Below are positions 51,400 to 60,947 of a stretch of DNA of 64,000 nt, piece after piece. Location: assembly GCF_032598905.1 (NCBI RefSeq), contig NZ_CP122458.1:6535001-6599000 (forward strand), given 5' to 3'. The position numbers and the translations under genes were made by a program. The notes beneath the pieces are model-generated. The model was not told the origin of the DNA. It saw only the letters and a program-made list of their open reading frames with translations, and ran no database searches. The stretch is from Streptomyces sp. 11x1 (GTDB lineage Bacteria; Actinomycetota; Actinomycetes; Streptomycetales; Streptomycetaceae). Every line of letters begins with the position of its first letter. The first letter of the stretch is position 1.

Positions 51400-51744
51400 G
51401 TGAGCGAGAAGACCCAGCACGACGACAAGTTGCCCATTCGGATGCTGCACGACCGTGTGCTCGTGCGGCAGGACACCGCCGAGGGCGAGCGGCGTTCCGG
51501 CGGCGGCATCCTGATCCCCGCGACGGCGGCCGTCGGCCGGCGTCTCGCCTGGGCCGAGGTCGTCGCGGTAGGCCAGAACGTCCGGACCGTCGAGCCCGGC
51601 GACCGGGTGCTCTACGACCCCGAGGACCGTGCCGAGGTGGAGGTGCGGGGCGTGGCGTACGTCCTGATGCGGGAGCGCGATCTGCACGCCGTGGCCGCGG
51701 ACCGGTTCGAGGGGTCGGAGGACTCCACGGGCCTGTATCTCTGA
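51400..51744 (+). CDS. GroES-like co-chaperonin protein
   Basis: A 114-residue protein with the GroES fold: PIRMLHDRVLVRQDTAEGERRSGGGILIP is the mobile-loop region, and VVAVGQNVRTVEPGDRVLYDP follows the usual pattern. No groEL is adjacent. The C-terminus has an extra acidic tail (DRFEGSEDSTG). It is probably a divergent second GroES paralogue; Streptomyces also keep a groES-groEL1 operon elsewhere. Confidence 0.87.
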   Translation: MSEKTQHDDKLPIRMLHDRVLVRQDTAEGERRSGGGILIPATAAVGRRLAWAEVVAVGQNVRTVEPGDRVLYDPEDRAEVEVRGVAYVLMRERDLHAVAADRFEGSEDSTGLYL

Positions 51745-51805
51745 GATGCGTCTCTGAGATGTATCCATGACTCCGAGATGTATCTCTGCGATGCGTCTCT
51801 GATTC
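51745..51805 (+). repeat. Imperfect TCTCTGAGATG repeats
   Basis: The units GATGCGTCTCTGA, GATGTATC and GATGTATCTCTG are reiterated after the GroES-like gene. This is a local imperfect tandem array with no obvious function. Confidence 0.6.
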
Positions 51806-51818
51806 GCAGGCTGTGACA

Positions 51819-51860
51819 GGCGGTGGGGGCTGGTGAGCATGGTCACCAGCCCCCACCGCC
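51819..51860. terminator. Bidirectional terminator between GroES-like and PBP genes
   Basis: A perfect 18-bp stem (GGCGGTGGGGGCTGGTGA and complement) with a six-base loop lies between the convergent genes. Confidence 0.88.
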
Positions 51861-51871
51861 TTCTGCTTGGG

Positions 51872-54800
51872 CTACCCGAACGGTCCTACGGAGGTGTCGC
51901 CTCCCGAGTTCGCTCCGCCGTCTCCCGTTCCTCCGTCGGCTGTGGCTCCGCCGGTGGAGGAGGCTCCTCCGTCGGCTGTCCCTCCGCCGGCGGAGGTCGC
52001 TCCGCCGTCGGTCGAGGTGCCGCCGGTGGAGGCCGTTCCGCCGTCCGTCGTCGCCCCGCCCGTGGAACTCGTGCCGCCGTCGGTCGTGGGTGTGCCGCCG
52101 CCGGTGGTGGTGCCGTTGTCGGTGCTGTCGTCCGTCGGGCCGCCGGTCTCGTCGTCGCCCGTGGGGCCGCCGGTCTCCTCGTCCCCGGTGGCGCTGGGCT
52201 CCTCGGCCGGGGTGCTGGGCGGGGTGATCACGACGTCCGCGCCGACCTGGAGGTCGAGGTCGAACTCCTTGACCTTCTTGCCCTTCAGGGCGGCCTTGGT
52301 GAACTGCGCCCAGATCTGGGTGGGCGCCCCACCGCCGTTGATGCGGGGCAGGCCCATCGCGCCGTAGAGCGGCTTGTGGATGCCCGTCTTGGGGTCCTGG
52401 CCCATCACGGAGACGACGGTGGCGAGGTCGGGGGTGTAGCCCGCGAACCAGGCCGCCTTGTCCTCCTCGGCGGTGCCCGTCTTGCCGGCGACCGGGTGAC
52501 CGGAGGCCTGCGCGGCGGTGGCGGTGCCGTTCTGGACGACGCTCCGCAGGACGGAGGTGGTGGTGTCGGCGGCCTTGCGGCTGACGGCCTGGGTGGACTC
52601 CGTGCTCGGGAGCTTGATCACCTCGCCGTCCTTGCTGATCTTCTCGATCATCGTGTACGTGCCGTGCTTGCCGTGGTTGGCGAGCGTGGCGTACGCCTGC
52701 GTCATGTCGAGGACGCTCGCGGTGGCGGTGCCCAGGGCGATGGACGGGTACGGGTTCATGTCCGGCGTGTTCTTGGGCAGCCCGAGGTCGATCGCGGTCT
52801 TCTCGATCTTCTCGGGGCCGACGTCCACGGCCATCTGCGCGTACACCGAGTTCACGGAACTCTCGGTGGCCTGGCGGACGGAGATGTTGCCGTAGTTGAC
52901 GTAGTCCTCGTTCTCGGGGGCGTACGCCGGGCCGGGCCAGCCCGTCACGGGGCGCTTGTTGGTGCCGTCGTAGACGGTGTTCGGGGTGATCGCCTGGCCG
53001 CTCTGGGTGTTGGAGGCGTTCTCCACGGCGGCGGTGAACACGAACGGCTTGAAGGTGGAGCCGACCTGGAAGTCGCGGCGGGTCGCGTTGTTGACGTACT
53101 GCTTGGTGTAGTCGATGCCGCCGTACATCGCGATGACCTTGCCGGTCTTCGGGTCGATGGAGACCCCGCCGGCGCGTACGTAGTTGTCGACCTTGCGGTT
53201 CTTCTTGTCGAGCTTGTCCATCAGCTGGTCGTCGACGGCCTTGATGAAGGCGTTCTGCATCTTGGGCTGGATGGTGGTGGTGATGCGGTAGCCACCGCCG
53301 TTCTCCAGCGCCTCCTCGTCGATGATCTTGTGGTCGTAGAGGTACGACTTGATGGCCTCGACGAGGTAGCCGCGCTGGCCGGAGAAGGCGCTGGGCGTGA
53401 TGGCCTGCTTCGGCATCGGGAACTTGGCGCCGGTCCGCTCGGACTGCTTGAGCCAGCCCTCCTTCACCATGCCGTCGAGGACGTAGTTCCAGCGGGCGAC
53501 CGCCGCACCCTTGTTCTCCGGGTGGGCGACGACGTCGTACATGCTCGGCGCGTTGACGAGCGCGGCGAGGTACGCGCCCTGCTCGGCGGTGAGCTCGTCG
53601 GCGTCGACGCCGTAGTAGGCCTGGGCGGCGGCCTGGATGCCGTAGGCGTTGCGGCCGAAGAAACTGGTGTTGAGGTAGCCCTCCAGGATCTCGTCCTTGG
53701 TGACCTCGCGGTCCAGCTTGATCGCGATGAAGAACTCCTTCACCTTGCGGGTGACGGTCTGGTCCTGGGCCAGGTAGTAGTTCTTCACGTACTGCTGGGT
53801 GATGGTGGAGCCGGACTGCTTGCCCTTGCCGGTCGCGGTGTTCCAGCCGGCGCGGACCATCGCCTTGAGGTCGATGGCCGGCTCGGAGTAGAAGTCGCGG
53901 TCCTCGGCGGCCAGTACGGCGTGCTGGGCGGCCTTGGAGACCTTCGACAGCGGGACGTTCTCGCGGTTGACCTCGCCGTCGCGGGCGATCTGGGTGCCGT
54001 CCGCGTAGAGGTAGACGTTGCTCTGCTTGGTCGCGGCGTCCTGTGGCTTGGGGATGTGGACCATGTTGTAGCCCAGCACGAAGGCGCCGACGATCAGCAT
54101 GATGCCGACCACGAAGGCGCCGAGCACCATGCGCCAGGTGGGGATCAGGCGCCTGAAGCCGGTGCGCTTGGGTCGCTTGGGCTTCTTGCCCTTGCCGCCG
54201 CCCGCGGGGGCCGGGGTGATGTCGGGCACGGCGGCGGGTGCGGCGGCGGTCGCGGTGGCGGCAGCGGTGGCGACCGTGGGGCCGGTCCCGGGGGCCGCCT
54301 TCTCGGCGGAGACGACGCCGAGCGCCTGCGTGGGCGTGTCGGCGCCGGGCCGGGCGGAGGCGGGGGTCGACTTCCGGGCGGCCGGGGTGATCCCCAGGGT
54401 GGTGGTGGGGGTGTCGTCAGCGTGCCCGCCCGGCGCCGCACCGGGGGTACGAGGGGTCTGGGCGCCGGTGGACTTGGTGGCGGAGGTCGCGGTGGTGTCG
54501 CCGTCGCGAGGGCCGGCCGGTGTGCCGCCGTCGGCCACGCCTGCGGACCCTGCGGACTCGGCGAGCCCGGCGGCCTTGGCGGCGCGGGCCGCGCGGGCGG
54601 CCCTCGCGGCCCGGGCGTCCGGCACCCCGGCCGCCTTGCCGTCGCGCCCGGCGTCACGGCCGCCTGCGGAGTCGCCACCGCGCACGCCACCGGTCTGGCC
54701 GTCGCGGGCACCGGTGGGCTGACCGTCCCGGGTTCCGGCGGACTGACCGTCCCGAGCGCCTGCGGGCCGGCCGCCGCGACCGCCGGTCTGCCGGCCGTCG

Positions 54801-55360
54801 CGCGCGCCGGTGGACCCGCCGTCGGAGGGTGACGCCGACTCGGTCTGCGGCGCCTGCCCGGCCGCTGCACCGGTCTGCCCGCCGGATGCCGAGGCGGGAG
54901 GGGCGGAGCCGGGCTTGCCGCCGGGCCTCCCGCCGGCACCGGAGGCACCGGAAGAGGCACCGGAAGCACCGGCTGCTTTGCCTGAGCGTGCGCCGGAACC
55001 GGAAGTCGGGTCGGGCTGTCCGCCGGGTGCCGCGCCGGGCCTCCCGCCGCCGGAAGTGCCGGAAGTGCCAGGGCCGCCGGACGCGCCCGAAGCCGTGCCG
55101 GAGCGTGGGCCTGAAGGCGGGGTGGGGTTGCCCTCGGAGGGGGCTCCGGGGCGGGCGCCGGAGGTCGCCGGAGGTCGGCCGTTCGGCTGTCCGTCGGACG
55201 CGGCTCCCTTGCCGGAGGCCGGGCCGGCGTCGCCGGTGGGCGTCTTCCTGGCGGCGTCGGCGTCGGCACCGGGTCCCTGAGGTGTGCCCGGAGTGCGTGG
55301 CTCCGGGTCTCTCGGTGCCCAGCCCGGGCCGGTCCGCTTCGGCTGCGGCTCGTCGCTCAT
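51872..55360 (-). CDS. Class A penicillin-binding protein with very long disordered tails
   Basis: A 1162-residue bifunctional peptidoglycan synthase. A ~395-residue cytoplasmic N-terminus rich in Gly, Ala, Ser and Pro with GARDGQ-type repeats precedes one membrane helix (~411). Then come the GT51 glycosyltransferase (AAEDRDFY, QSGSTITQQYVKN, GYLNTSFFGRNAYGI) and the transpeptidase: nucleophile Ser in GSTFKP (~767), SVN, and KTGTA (~958). The last ~80 residues are Thr/Gly/Asp repeats (GGATTDGG). Typical class A PBPs have 700-850 residues. ATG 55360 is chosen. The gene is divergent from an ABC exporter; the 298-base gap shows no gene. Confidence 0.93.
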   Translation of the reverse strand: MSDEPQPKRTGPGWAPRDPEPRTPGTPQGPGADADAARKTPTGDAGPASGKGAASDGQPNGRPPATSGARPGAPSEGNPTPPSGPRSGTASGASGGPGTSGTSGGGRPGAAPGGQPDPTSGSGARSGKAAGASGASSGASGAGGRPGGKPGSAPPASASGGQTGAAAGQAPQTESASPSDGGSTGARDGRQTGGRGGRPAGARDGQSAGTRDGQPTGARDGQTGGVRGGDSAGGRDAGRDGKAAGVPDARAARAARAARAAKAAGLAESAGSAGVADGGTPAGPRDGDTTATSATKSTGAQTPRTPGAAPGGHADDTPTTTLGITPAARKSTPASARPGADTPTQALGVVSAEKAAPGTGPTVATAAATATAAAPAAVPDITPAPAGGGKGKKPKRPKRTGFRRLIPTWRMVLGAFVVGIMLIVGAFVLGYNMVHIPKPQDAATKQSNVYLYADGTQIARDGEVNRENVPLSKVSKAAQHAVLAAEDRDFYSEPAIDLKAMVRAGWNTATGKGKQSGSTITQQYVKNYYLAQDQTVTRKVKEFFIAIKLDREVTKDEILEGYLNTSFFGRNAYGIQAAAQAYYGVDADELTAEQGAYLAALVNAPSMYDVVAHPENKGAAVARWNYVLDGMVKEGWLKQSERTGAKFPMPKQAITPSAFSGQRGYLVEAIKSYLYDHKIIDEEALENGGGYRITTTIQPKMQNAFIKAVDDQLMDKLDKKNRKVDNYVRAGGVSIDPKTGKVIAMYGGIDYTKQYVNNATRRDFQVGSTFKPFVFTAAVENASNTQSGQAITPNTVYDGTNKRPVTGWPGPAYAPENEDYVNYGNISVRQATESSVNSVYAQMAVDVGPEKIEKTAIDLGLPKNTPDMNPYPSIALGTATASVLDMTQAYATLANHGKHGTYTMIEKISKDGEVIKLPSTESTQAVSRKAADTTTSVLRSVVQNGTATAAQASGHPVAGKTGTAEEDKAAWFAGYTPDLATVVSVMGQDPKTGIHKPLYGAMGLPRINGGGAPTQIWAQFTKAALKGKKVKEFDLDLQVGADVVITPPSTPAEEPSATGDEETGGPTGDDETGGPTDDSTDNGTTTGGGTPTTDGGTSSTGGATTDGGTASTGGTSTDGGATSAGGGTADGGASSTGGATADGGTGDGGANSGGDTSVGPFG

Positions 55361-55658
55361 CGTGCTGCCGTGCTCCTGTTTCCGCGTCGTACGTTCATTT
55401 CCGTACGGACTCGTACGCTTTGCGCCCACTCCGGGCCGGTTCTGCGCCCCTGAGTGAAGACTCTCGTACCGTGCGATCCGTTCCCGGATCCCGGCACGTG
55501 CCCCGCACGCCTCATGAGCGCCACCGTCCGCCCCGCTGTCCGCCCCGGAAACGCGTGGCAGGCCCCTCCGGCCGCGGACTAGGCTTCTTCGCTTCGGCCC
55601 GAATCGGTCCAGGCCTCGGCCTTTCGCCTAACTCTTCGCAGCGGATGGGGGTTTCCTC

Positions 55659-56459
55659 GTGGGCACAGGGCGGTTGTACGCCGCCGTCGCCGCCGGTGGT
55701 TTCAGGCGGTACGCGACATATCGGGTGGCCACCGCCGCGGGGGTGTTCACCAACACCGTCTTCGGCTTCATCCTCGCATACACCTACCTGGCCCTCTGGC
55801 AGGAGAAGCCCGACCTCGGCGGCTACGACCAAGCACAGGCCCTCACCTATGTATGGGTCGGCCAGGCGATGTTCGCGGTCATGGTGCTGGGAAGCGTCGG
55901 CTTCGAGGAGGAGTTGATCGAGCGGATCCGGACGGGTGACATCGCGGTCGACCTGTACCGGCCCGTCGACCTCCAGCTGTGGTGGCTCGCCGCCGACATG
56001 GGCCGCGCCCTGTTCCAGCTGCTGGGACGCGGTCTCGTGCCCATGCTGTGCGGCGCGCTCTTCTTCGACCTGGCCCTGCCCTCCGGCCCGCTGCCGTGGC
56101 TGGCCTGTCTCGTCGCGGTCGCCCTCGGCGCTCTCGTCAGCTTCGCGATCCGTTACATCGTCGCGCTGTGGGCCTTCTGGCTCCTCGACGGCGCCGGAGC
56201 GATGCAGATCACCTGGCTCACCGGAGTCTTCTTCTCCGGGATGCTCCTCCCGCTGAACGTCTTCCCCGGCGCGCTCGGCGACCTCGCCCGCGTCCTGCCC
56301 TGGTCCGCGCTGCTCCAGGCCCCGGCGGACGTCCTGCTCGGCGAGGCCGACCCGCTGGGGACGTACGCCTTCCAGCTCGCCTGGGCGGCGGCCCTGCTCG
56401 CGGTCGGACGGCTGATCCAGTCGGCGGCGACCCGGAAGGTGGTGGTCCAGGGTGGCTGA
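55659..56459 (+). CDS. ABC-2 type exporter permease 1
   Basis: A 266-residue membrane protein with six helices. ERIRTGDIAVDLYRPVDLQ is the cytoplasmic loop typical of ABC-2 permeases of the DUF990 type. GTG 55659 starts after GATGGGGG. Its stop overlaps the next permease start by eight bases; an ATPase follows. Together they make a three-part exporter for an unknown substrate. Confidence 0.88.
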   Translation: MGTGRLYAAVAAGGFRRYATYRVATAAGVFTNTVFGFILAYTYLALWQEKPDLGGYDQAQALTYVWVGQAMFAVMVLGSVGFEEELIERIRTGDIAVDLYRPVDLQLWWLAADMGRALFQLLGRGLVPMLCGALFFDLALPSGPLPWLACLVAVALGALVSFAIRYIVALWAFWLLDGAGAMQITWLTGVFFSGMLLPLNVFPGALGDLARVLPWSALLQAPADVLLGEADPLGTYAFQLAWAAALLAVGRLIQSAATRKVVVQGG

Positions 56460-57333
56460 CGTGGACGAGCGCCCCGTCACGGGCGCCGAGCGGGAGGACC
56501 CGTTCGCCGAGTACGGCACGTACAGCCGTGTCCGCGACGGGCTGCGCGCCTACCGCATGATCGCCGCCATGTGGATCCGCTCCACGATGGCCTACCGCGC
56601 GTCCTTCGCGATGACGACGTTCGGGAACTTCGCGGCGACCTCCTTCGACTTCGTCGCGATCCTGCTGATGTTCTCGCAGGTCGACGAGTTGGGCGGATTC
56701 ACCCTGCCCGAGATCGCCCTGCTCTACGGCACCTCCGCCGTCGCCTTCGGCCTCGCGGATCTGATGATCGGCTCGATGGACCGGCTCGGGCGCCGGGTCC
56801 GCGACGGCACGCTGGACACCCTCCTCGTACGCCCCGTGCCGGTGCTCGCCCAGGTCGCCGCCGACAAGTTCGCGCTGCGCCGCCTCGGCCGGATCACCCA
56901 GGGGCTGTTCGTCCTCGGCTACGCCCTCGTCACCCTCGACATCGCGTGGACCCCGGCCAAGGTGCTGATGATCCCGCTGATGGTGGGCAGCGGCGGGCTG
57001 ATCTTCGGCGCGGTGTTCGTCGCGGGTGCGGCCTTCCAGTTCGTCGCGCAGGACGCCTCCGAGGTGCAGAACGCCTTCACGTACGGCGGCGTGACCCTCC
57101 TTCAGTACCCGCCGGCGCTCTTCGCCAAGGATCTGGTGCGCGGGGTGACCTTCGTCCTGCCGCTCGCCTTCGTCAACTGGGTGCCCGGACTGTACGTCCT
57201 GGGCCGCCCCTACCCCCTCGACCTGCCGGCCTGGCTGGCCTTCGCGCCCCCGCTGGTCGGGGTGGCCTGCTGCGCCCTGGCGGGGGTCGCCTGGCGGGCG
57301 GGGCTGCGTTCGTATCGAAGTACAGGGAGCTGA
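56452..57333 (+). CDS. ABC-2 type exporter permease 2
   Basis: A 293-residue partner permease with six helices. RRVRDGTLDTLLVRPVPVLAQV is the matching cytoplasmic loop; FVNWVPGLYVLGRPYP precedes the last helix. Start GTG 56452 lies within the end of the first permease gene (8-base overlap). Confidence 0.88.
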   Translation: MADVDERPVTGAEREDPFAEYGTYSRVRDGLRAYRMIAAMWIRSTMAYRASFAMTTFGNFAATSFDFVAILLMFSQVDELGGFTLPEIALLYGTSAVAFGLADLMIGSMDRLGRRVRDGTLDTLLVRPVPVLAQVAADKFALRRLGRITQGLFVLGYALVTLDIAWTPAKVLMIPLMVGSGGLIFGAVFVAGAAFQFVAQDASEVQNAFTYGGVTLLQYPPALFAKDLVRGVTFVLPLAFVNWVPGLYVLGRPYPLDLPAWLAFAPPLVGVACCALAGVAWRAGLRSYRSTGS

Positions 57334-57335
57334 GC

Positions 57336-58391
57336 GTGACAGACAGCGCGTTTGCGACAGACGGCGCGTTCGTGGCCGACGGCGCGTTCATCGAACTCGA
57401 CCGTGTCGAGAAGGTCTTCGACGTCCGCAGGAAGACCGGGTTCCTGCGCCGGGAGCGGCGTGAGGTGCGGGCGGTCGACTCGATCTCGTTCAGGGTGGCG
57501 CGCGGCGAGATGGTCGGCTACATCGGGCCGAACGGTGCCGGGAAGTCCACCACCATCAAGATGCTGACGGGGATCCTGACGCCGAGCGGGGGGCGGCTGC
57601 GGGTCGCCGGGATCGACCCGTCCCGGGAACGGACGCGGCTGGCCCGGCGGATCGGGGTGGTGTTCGGCCAGCGGACGACCCTGTGGTGGGACCTCCCCCT
57701 CATCGACTCGTACGCGCTGATGCACCGCATGTACCGCATCCCGGACGCCCGTTACCGCGAGAACCTCGACCGGTGCGTCGAACTTCTCGAACTGGGCGAG
57801 CTGCTGGACGTGCCCGTACGGCAGCTCTCGCTCGGGCAGCGGATGCGCGGGGACATCGCGGCGGCCCTGCTGCACGACCCGGAGGTGCTGTACCTGGACG
57901 AGCCGACGATCGGGCTCGACGTCATCAGCAAGGCCAAGGTCCGCGAGTTCCTCAAGGACCTCAACACCGAGCGGGGCACGACCGTGCTGCTCACCACGCA
58001 CGACCTCCAGGACATCGAGCAGCTGTGCCGCCGGGTGATGGTCATCGACCATGGGCGTCTGATGTACGACGGCCCGCTGACCGGGCTGCACGAGGTGGGC
58101 GAGAGCGAGCGGACGCTCGTCGTGGACCTGGAGCGGGAGCTGCCGCCGATCGAGGCCGCGCCCGCCCGGGTCGTCCGGGTGGAGGGGCCCCGGCAGTGGC
58201 TGGCGTTCCCCGCGTCGGAGTCGGCGGCCCCGCTGGTGGCCCGGATCGCGTCCGCGTATCCGCTGGTGGACCTCTCCGTGCGGGAGCCTGACATCGAGGC
58301 CGTGATCGCCCAGATGTACGCGCAGCAGGCGGAGCGGGTGGGGAAGGGGACGGAGGGAGGGGTGGGGGAGCCCGGGGCGGCTGTGTCGTAG
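57336..58391 (+). CDS. ABC exporter ATP-binding protein
   Basis: A 351-residue ATPase of the ABC-2 exporter. Walker A is GPNGAGKST, signature LSLGQRMRGD, Walker B VLYLDEPTIGLD and the switch His in LLTTHDLQD. The C-terminal ~90 residues form the usual extra domain. GTG 57336 is two bases after the upstream stop with AGGGAG before it. Confidence 0.93.
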   Translation: MTDSAFATDGAFVADGAFIELDRVEKVFDVRRKTGFLRRERREVRAVDSISFRVARGEMVGYIGPNGAGKSTTIKMLTGILTPSGGRLRVAGIDPSRERTRLARRIGVVFGQRTTLWWDLPLIDSYALMHRMYRIPDARYRENLDRCVELLELGELLDVPVRQLSLGQRMRGDIAAALLHDPEVLYLDEPTIGLDVISKAKVREFLKDLNTERGTTVLLTTHDLQDIEQLCRRVMVIDHGRLMYDGPLTGLHEVGESERTLVVDLERELPPIEAAPARVVRVEGPRQWLAFPASESAAPLVARIASAYPLVDLSVREPDIEAVIAQMYAQQAERVGKGTEGGVGEPGAAVS

Positions 58392-58424
58392 CCCCCGTAC
58401 GGGGTTCCTCGTAGGCTGATTCGT

Positions 58425-59279
58425 ATGACGGACGACCTGCCGGATCTTCCGGCCGCCGCGGACCTTCGCGCCTCCGACGCCGATCGTGAACGAGTCTCCG
58501 AGCAGCTGCGGGACGCCCTCGCGGAGGGGCGGCTCGACATGGAGGAGTTCGAGGAGCGGCTGGACGCGACGTACAAGGCGCGGACCTACGGCGAGTTGGC
58601 GCCGATCACCCGGGATCTGCCCGGCGCGGGGGCGGTGGCCCCGCCGGCCGCCGTGCCGCAGCCGCCCGTGTCCCTGGTCAAGGGGTCCGCGGCGGAAGCG
58701 AGTTGGCCGGAGCGGATCGTCGGGGGCGACGGGTCGTCCACCTGGGGTGTGGCGATCATGTCCGGGTTCGAGCGCAAGGGGCGGTGGACCGTGCCCGCGC
58801 GGTTCGACTGCTTCGCGTTCTGGGGCGGCGGGGAACTGGACCTGCGGGACGCGTACTTCGCGGAGCGTGAGGTCGTCATCAACTGCGTGGCGATCATGGG
58901 CGGGATCAATGTGATCGTGCCGCCCGGCGTCGAGGTCGTGGTCCGGGGCATCGGCATCATGGGCGGGTTCGACCACAGTGAGGAGGGGGTGCCCGGGGAG
59001 CCGGGCGCTCCGCGGGTCGTTCTCACCGGGTTCGCGTTCTGGGGCGGGGTCGGGGTGGAACGCAAGGTGCCGAAGGCCGAGCGCCAGCGGTTGAAGGAGG
59101 CGCGCCGGCAGGAGCGGTTGGAACGCCGTGCAGCGCGGCGCGAGTTGCACGTGTCGCATCGCGATCACGCGCATGAGATGCGTGACGCGCATCGCGAGGC
59201 GATGGAGCAGGTGCGGGACGCCCTGCGGGACCGTCGGGACGCGGAGCGGGAGCGGCGGCGGCGGGGGAGAGGGGACTGA
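58425..59279 (+). CDS. DUF1707 / cell-wall-active-antibiotic-response-like protein
   Basis: A 284-residue protein. The N-terminus (LRASDADRERVSEQLRDALAEGRLDMEEFEERLDATYKARTY region) is a DUF1707 domain, and the middle is a repeated beta structure with WGGGELDLRDAYF, AIMGGINVIVPPGVEV and GFAFWGGV, as in the C-terminal domain of LiaF-like proteins. The last 80 residues are a very basic charged helix. No membrane segment. Function unknown, perhaps envelope-stress sensing. Confidence 0.85.
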   Translation: MTDDLPDLPAAADLRASDADRERVSEQLRDALAEGRLDMEEFEERLDATYKARTYGELAPITRDLPGAGAVAPPAAVPQPPVSLVKGSAAEASWPERIVGGDGSSTWGVAIMSGFERKGRWTVPARFDCFAFWGGGELDLRDAYFAEREVVINCVAIMGGINVIVPPGVEVVVRGIGIMGGFDHSEEGVPGEPGAPRVVLTGFAFWGGVGVERKVPKAERQRLKEARRQERLERRAARRELHVSHRDHAHEMRDAHREAMEQVRDALRDRRDAERERRRRGRGD

Positions 59280-59311
59280 GCCGTCTGCCGGGTGCGGCCG
59301 CGTCGTGGTTG

Positions 59312-59365
59312 CTCGCGCAGTTCCCCGCGCCCCTGACGGGCCGCGCCCCTGACGGGCCGCGCCCC
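59312..59365 (+). repeat. REP-like core with tandem GC-rich repeats
   Basis: CTCGCGCAGTTCCCCGCGCC is followed by three copies of a ~16-base unit CCGCGCCCCTGACGGG. It lies between the convergent DUF1707 and SGNH genes. Confidence 0.75.
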
Positions 59366-59383
59366 CCCGTGTCGCAGTGACCG

Positions 59384-60709
59384 TCACAGCTTCGCCGGTG
59401 CCGATCCCTTCAGTTGCTCCAGGTCGAAGACCTCCGCCATGCGCTCGTAGCCCTTGTCGCTGGGGTGCAGGTGGTCGCCCGAGTCGTAGTCGGGGCGCAG
59501 GCTGCGGGGGTCGTACGGGTCGCGCAGGGCCTTGTCGAAGTCCACGTAGGCGTCGTACACGTCGCCGGAGCGGATGATGGCGTTGACGGCCTGGCGGACG
59601 GACTCGCGCTGGTCGGAGTAGCCGCGGTGGCCGTGGAAGGGCATGAGGGTGGCGCCGACGACGCGCAGGCCCCGCGCGTGCGCCTGCTCGACGAGTCGGC
59701 GGAGGCCGTCGGTGATGGCCACGGGGTCGGCCCGGCCGGGGTTCTTCAGGATGTCGTTGACACCGAGGTCGATGACGACGGCCTTGACACCCGTACGGCC
59801 GAGCACGTCGCGCTGGAAGCGGGAGAGGCCGCTGGGGTTCTCGGCGGGCCGTCCGTTGCCGTCGGTCAGGACGCGGTTGCCGCTGATGCCCTCGTTGACG
59901 ACGCTGTAGCGGGGCGCGTCGGAGGAGCCGGCGGCCTCCCGGATCCGTCCGGAGAGGACGTCCGTCCAGCGTCGGTTCTCGTTGACGGTGGAGCTGACCC
60001 CGTCGGTGAGCGAGTCGCCGAGGACCACGACCGTGCCCTCGGACTCGTTGCTCAGCACGTCCAGGGCGGTGACGTACCGCCAGTGCAGTGTCTGTGTGGT
60101 GTACGGCTCACCGGTGGCGTCCGCGACCTGGTCGCCCTCGGCGGTGTAGGAGATCTGCCGCGCGTGCGCGTGGTAGGTCGCCGGGCCGGAGGGGGTCGGG
60201 GAGTAGGTGGTGATCAGTACGTCGCTGTCGTGCGGGATCGGCACCCGTACGGCGTCGCTCACCACTTGCCGGCCGGCCGCGATGACGACCGTCGGGTTGC
60301 CGGCGAAGGTGAGGCGGCGCATGGTCTCGGCCGCCGCGGCCGGGGTGTCGCTCGAAGCGGCGACGGCGAGCGAGGCGTGAGTGATGGTCAACGGCTGCTG
60401 GCCGTAGAGATTGGACAGGGTGACGCGGGCACTCGTACCGGCGGCGGTCGTGTGCACCACGTTGCGCACCGAGCGGCCGGCGAGTCCGTCCCGCTCGGTG
60501 CCCGGCTCGGACCCGCTCGGCGACGCGGCCCAGGCGCCGACCCAGACGCCGGTGGAGGCGGGGGCGGCGCTGTTGCGGGGCGTGCGGGCGAAGGTCTCCT
60601 GCCGCGGGGTGCCGTCGTCGATGCCGACGCCGACGTATATCGCGGCCGAGACGGCCACGATCAGGGCGGCCATGGCCGCCAGAAGTGCATAACCGTGCTG
60701 CTTGGTCAT
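59384..60709 (-). CDS. SGNH/GDSL-family hydrolase, membrane anchored
   Basis: A 441-residue esterase-like protein. One N-terminal hydrophobic segment (LLAAMAALIVAVSAAIYVGV) gives a membrane anchor or signal. VVLGDSLTDGVSS carries the catalytic Ser, GISGNRVL the oxyanion residues, and DHLHPSDKGY the Asp/His pair. The preceding ~200 residues form a beta-rich domain. ATG 60709 is the start. Natural substrates are probably acylated polysaccharides or lipids outside the cell. Confidence 0.88.
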   Translation of the reverse strand: MTKQHGYALLAAMAALIVAVSAAIYVGVGIDDGTPRQETFARTPRNSAAPASTGVWVGAWAASPSGSEPGTERDGLAGRSVRNVVHTTAAGTSARVTLSNLYGQQPLTITHASLAVAASSDTPAAAAETMRRLTFAGNPTVVIAAGRQVVSDAVRVPIPHDSDVLITTYSPTPSGPATYHAHARQISYTAEGDQVADATGEPYTTQTLHWRYVTALDVLSNESEGTVVVLGDSLTDGVSSTVNENRRWTDVLSGRIREAAGSSDAPRYSVVNEGISGNRVLTDGNGRPAENPSGLSRFQRDVLGRTGVKAVVIDLGVNDILKNPGRADPVAITDGLRRLVEQAHARGLRVVGATLMPFHGHRGYSDQRESVRQAVNAIIRSGDVYDAYVDFDKALRDPYDPRSLRPDYDSGDHLHPSDKGYERMAEVFDLEQLKGSAPAKL

Positions 60710-60947
60710 GCGGTGTGTGACTCCTCGGGCTGTGGAGCCCCGAGGCTCCGATGTGATCACCCCATGATGCGTCATGGGATGGGGGTTGCTTGCGAGAACC
60801 CCCATCGGTTCCCCCGCCCGGACAGACGCGGGGAACTCCTGTTCCGTTCCGGGAGTCGGTCATGGAGTAGTCCACATCACGTCACCGAGCGGTGAAGAGA
60901 CGGGAAACGGGACAATGTGTACGGGGGACAGGGAACGGGTGGAGTGA

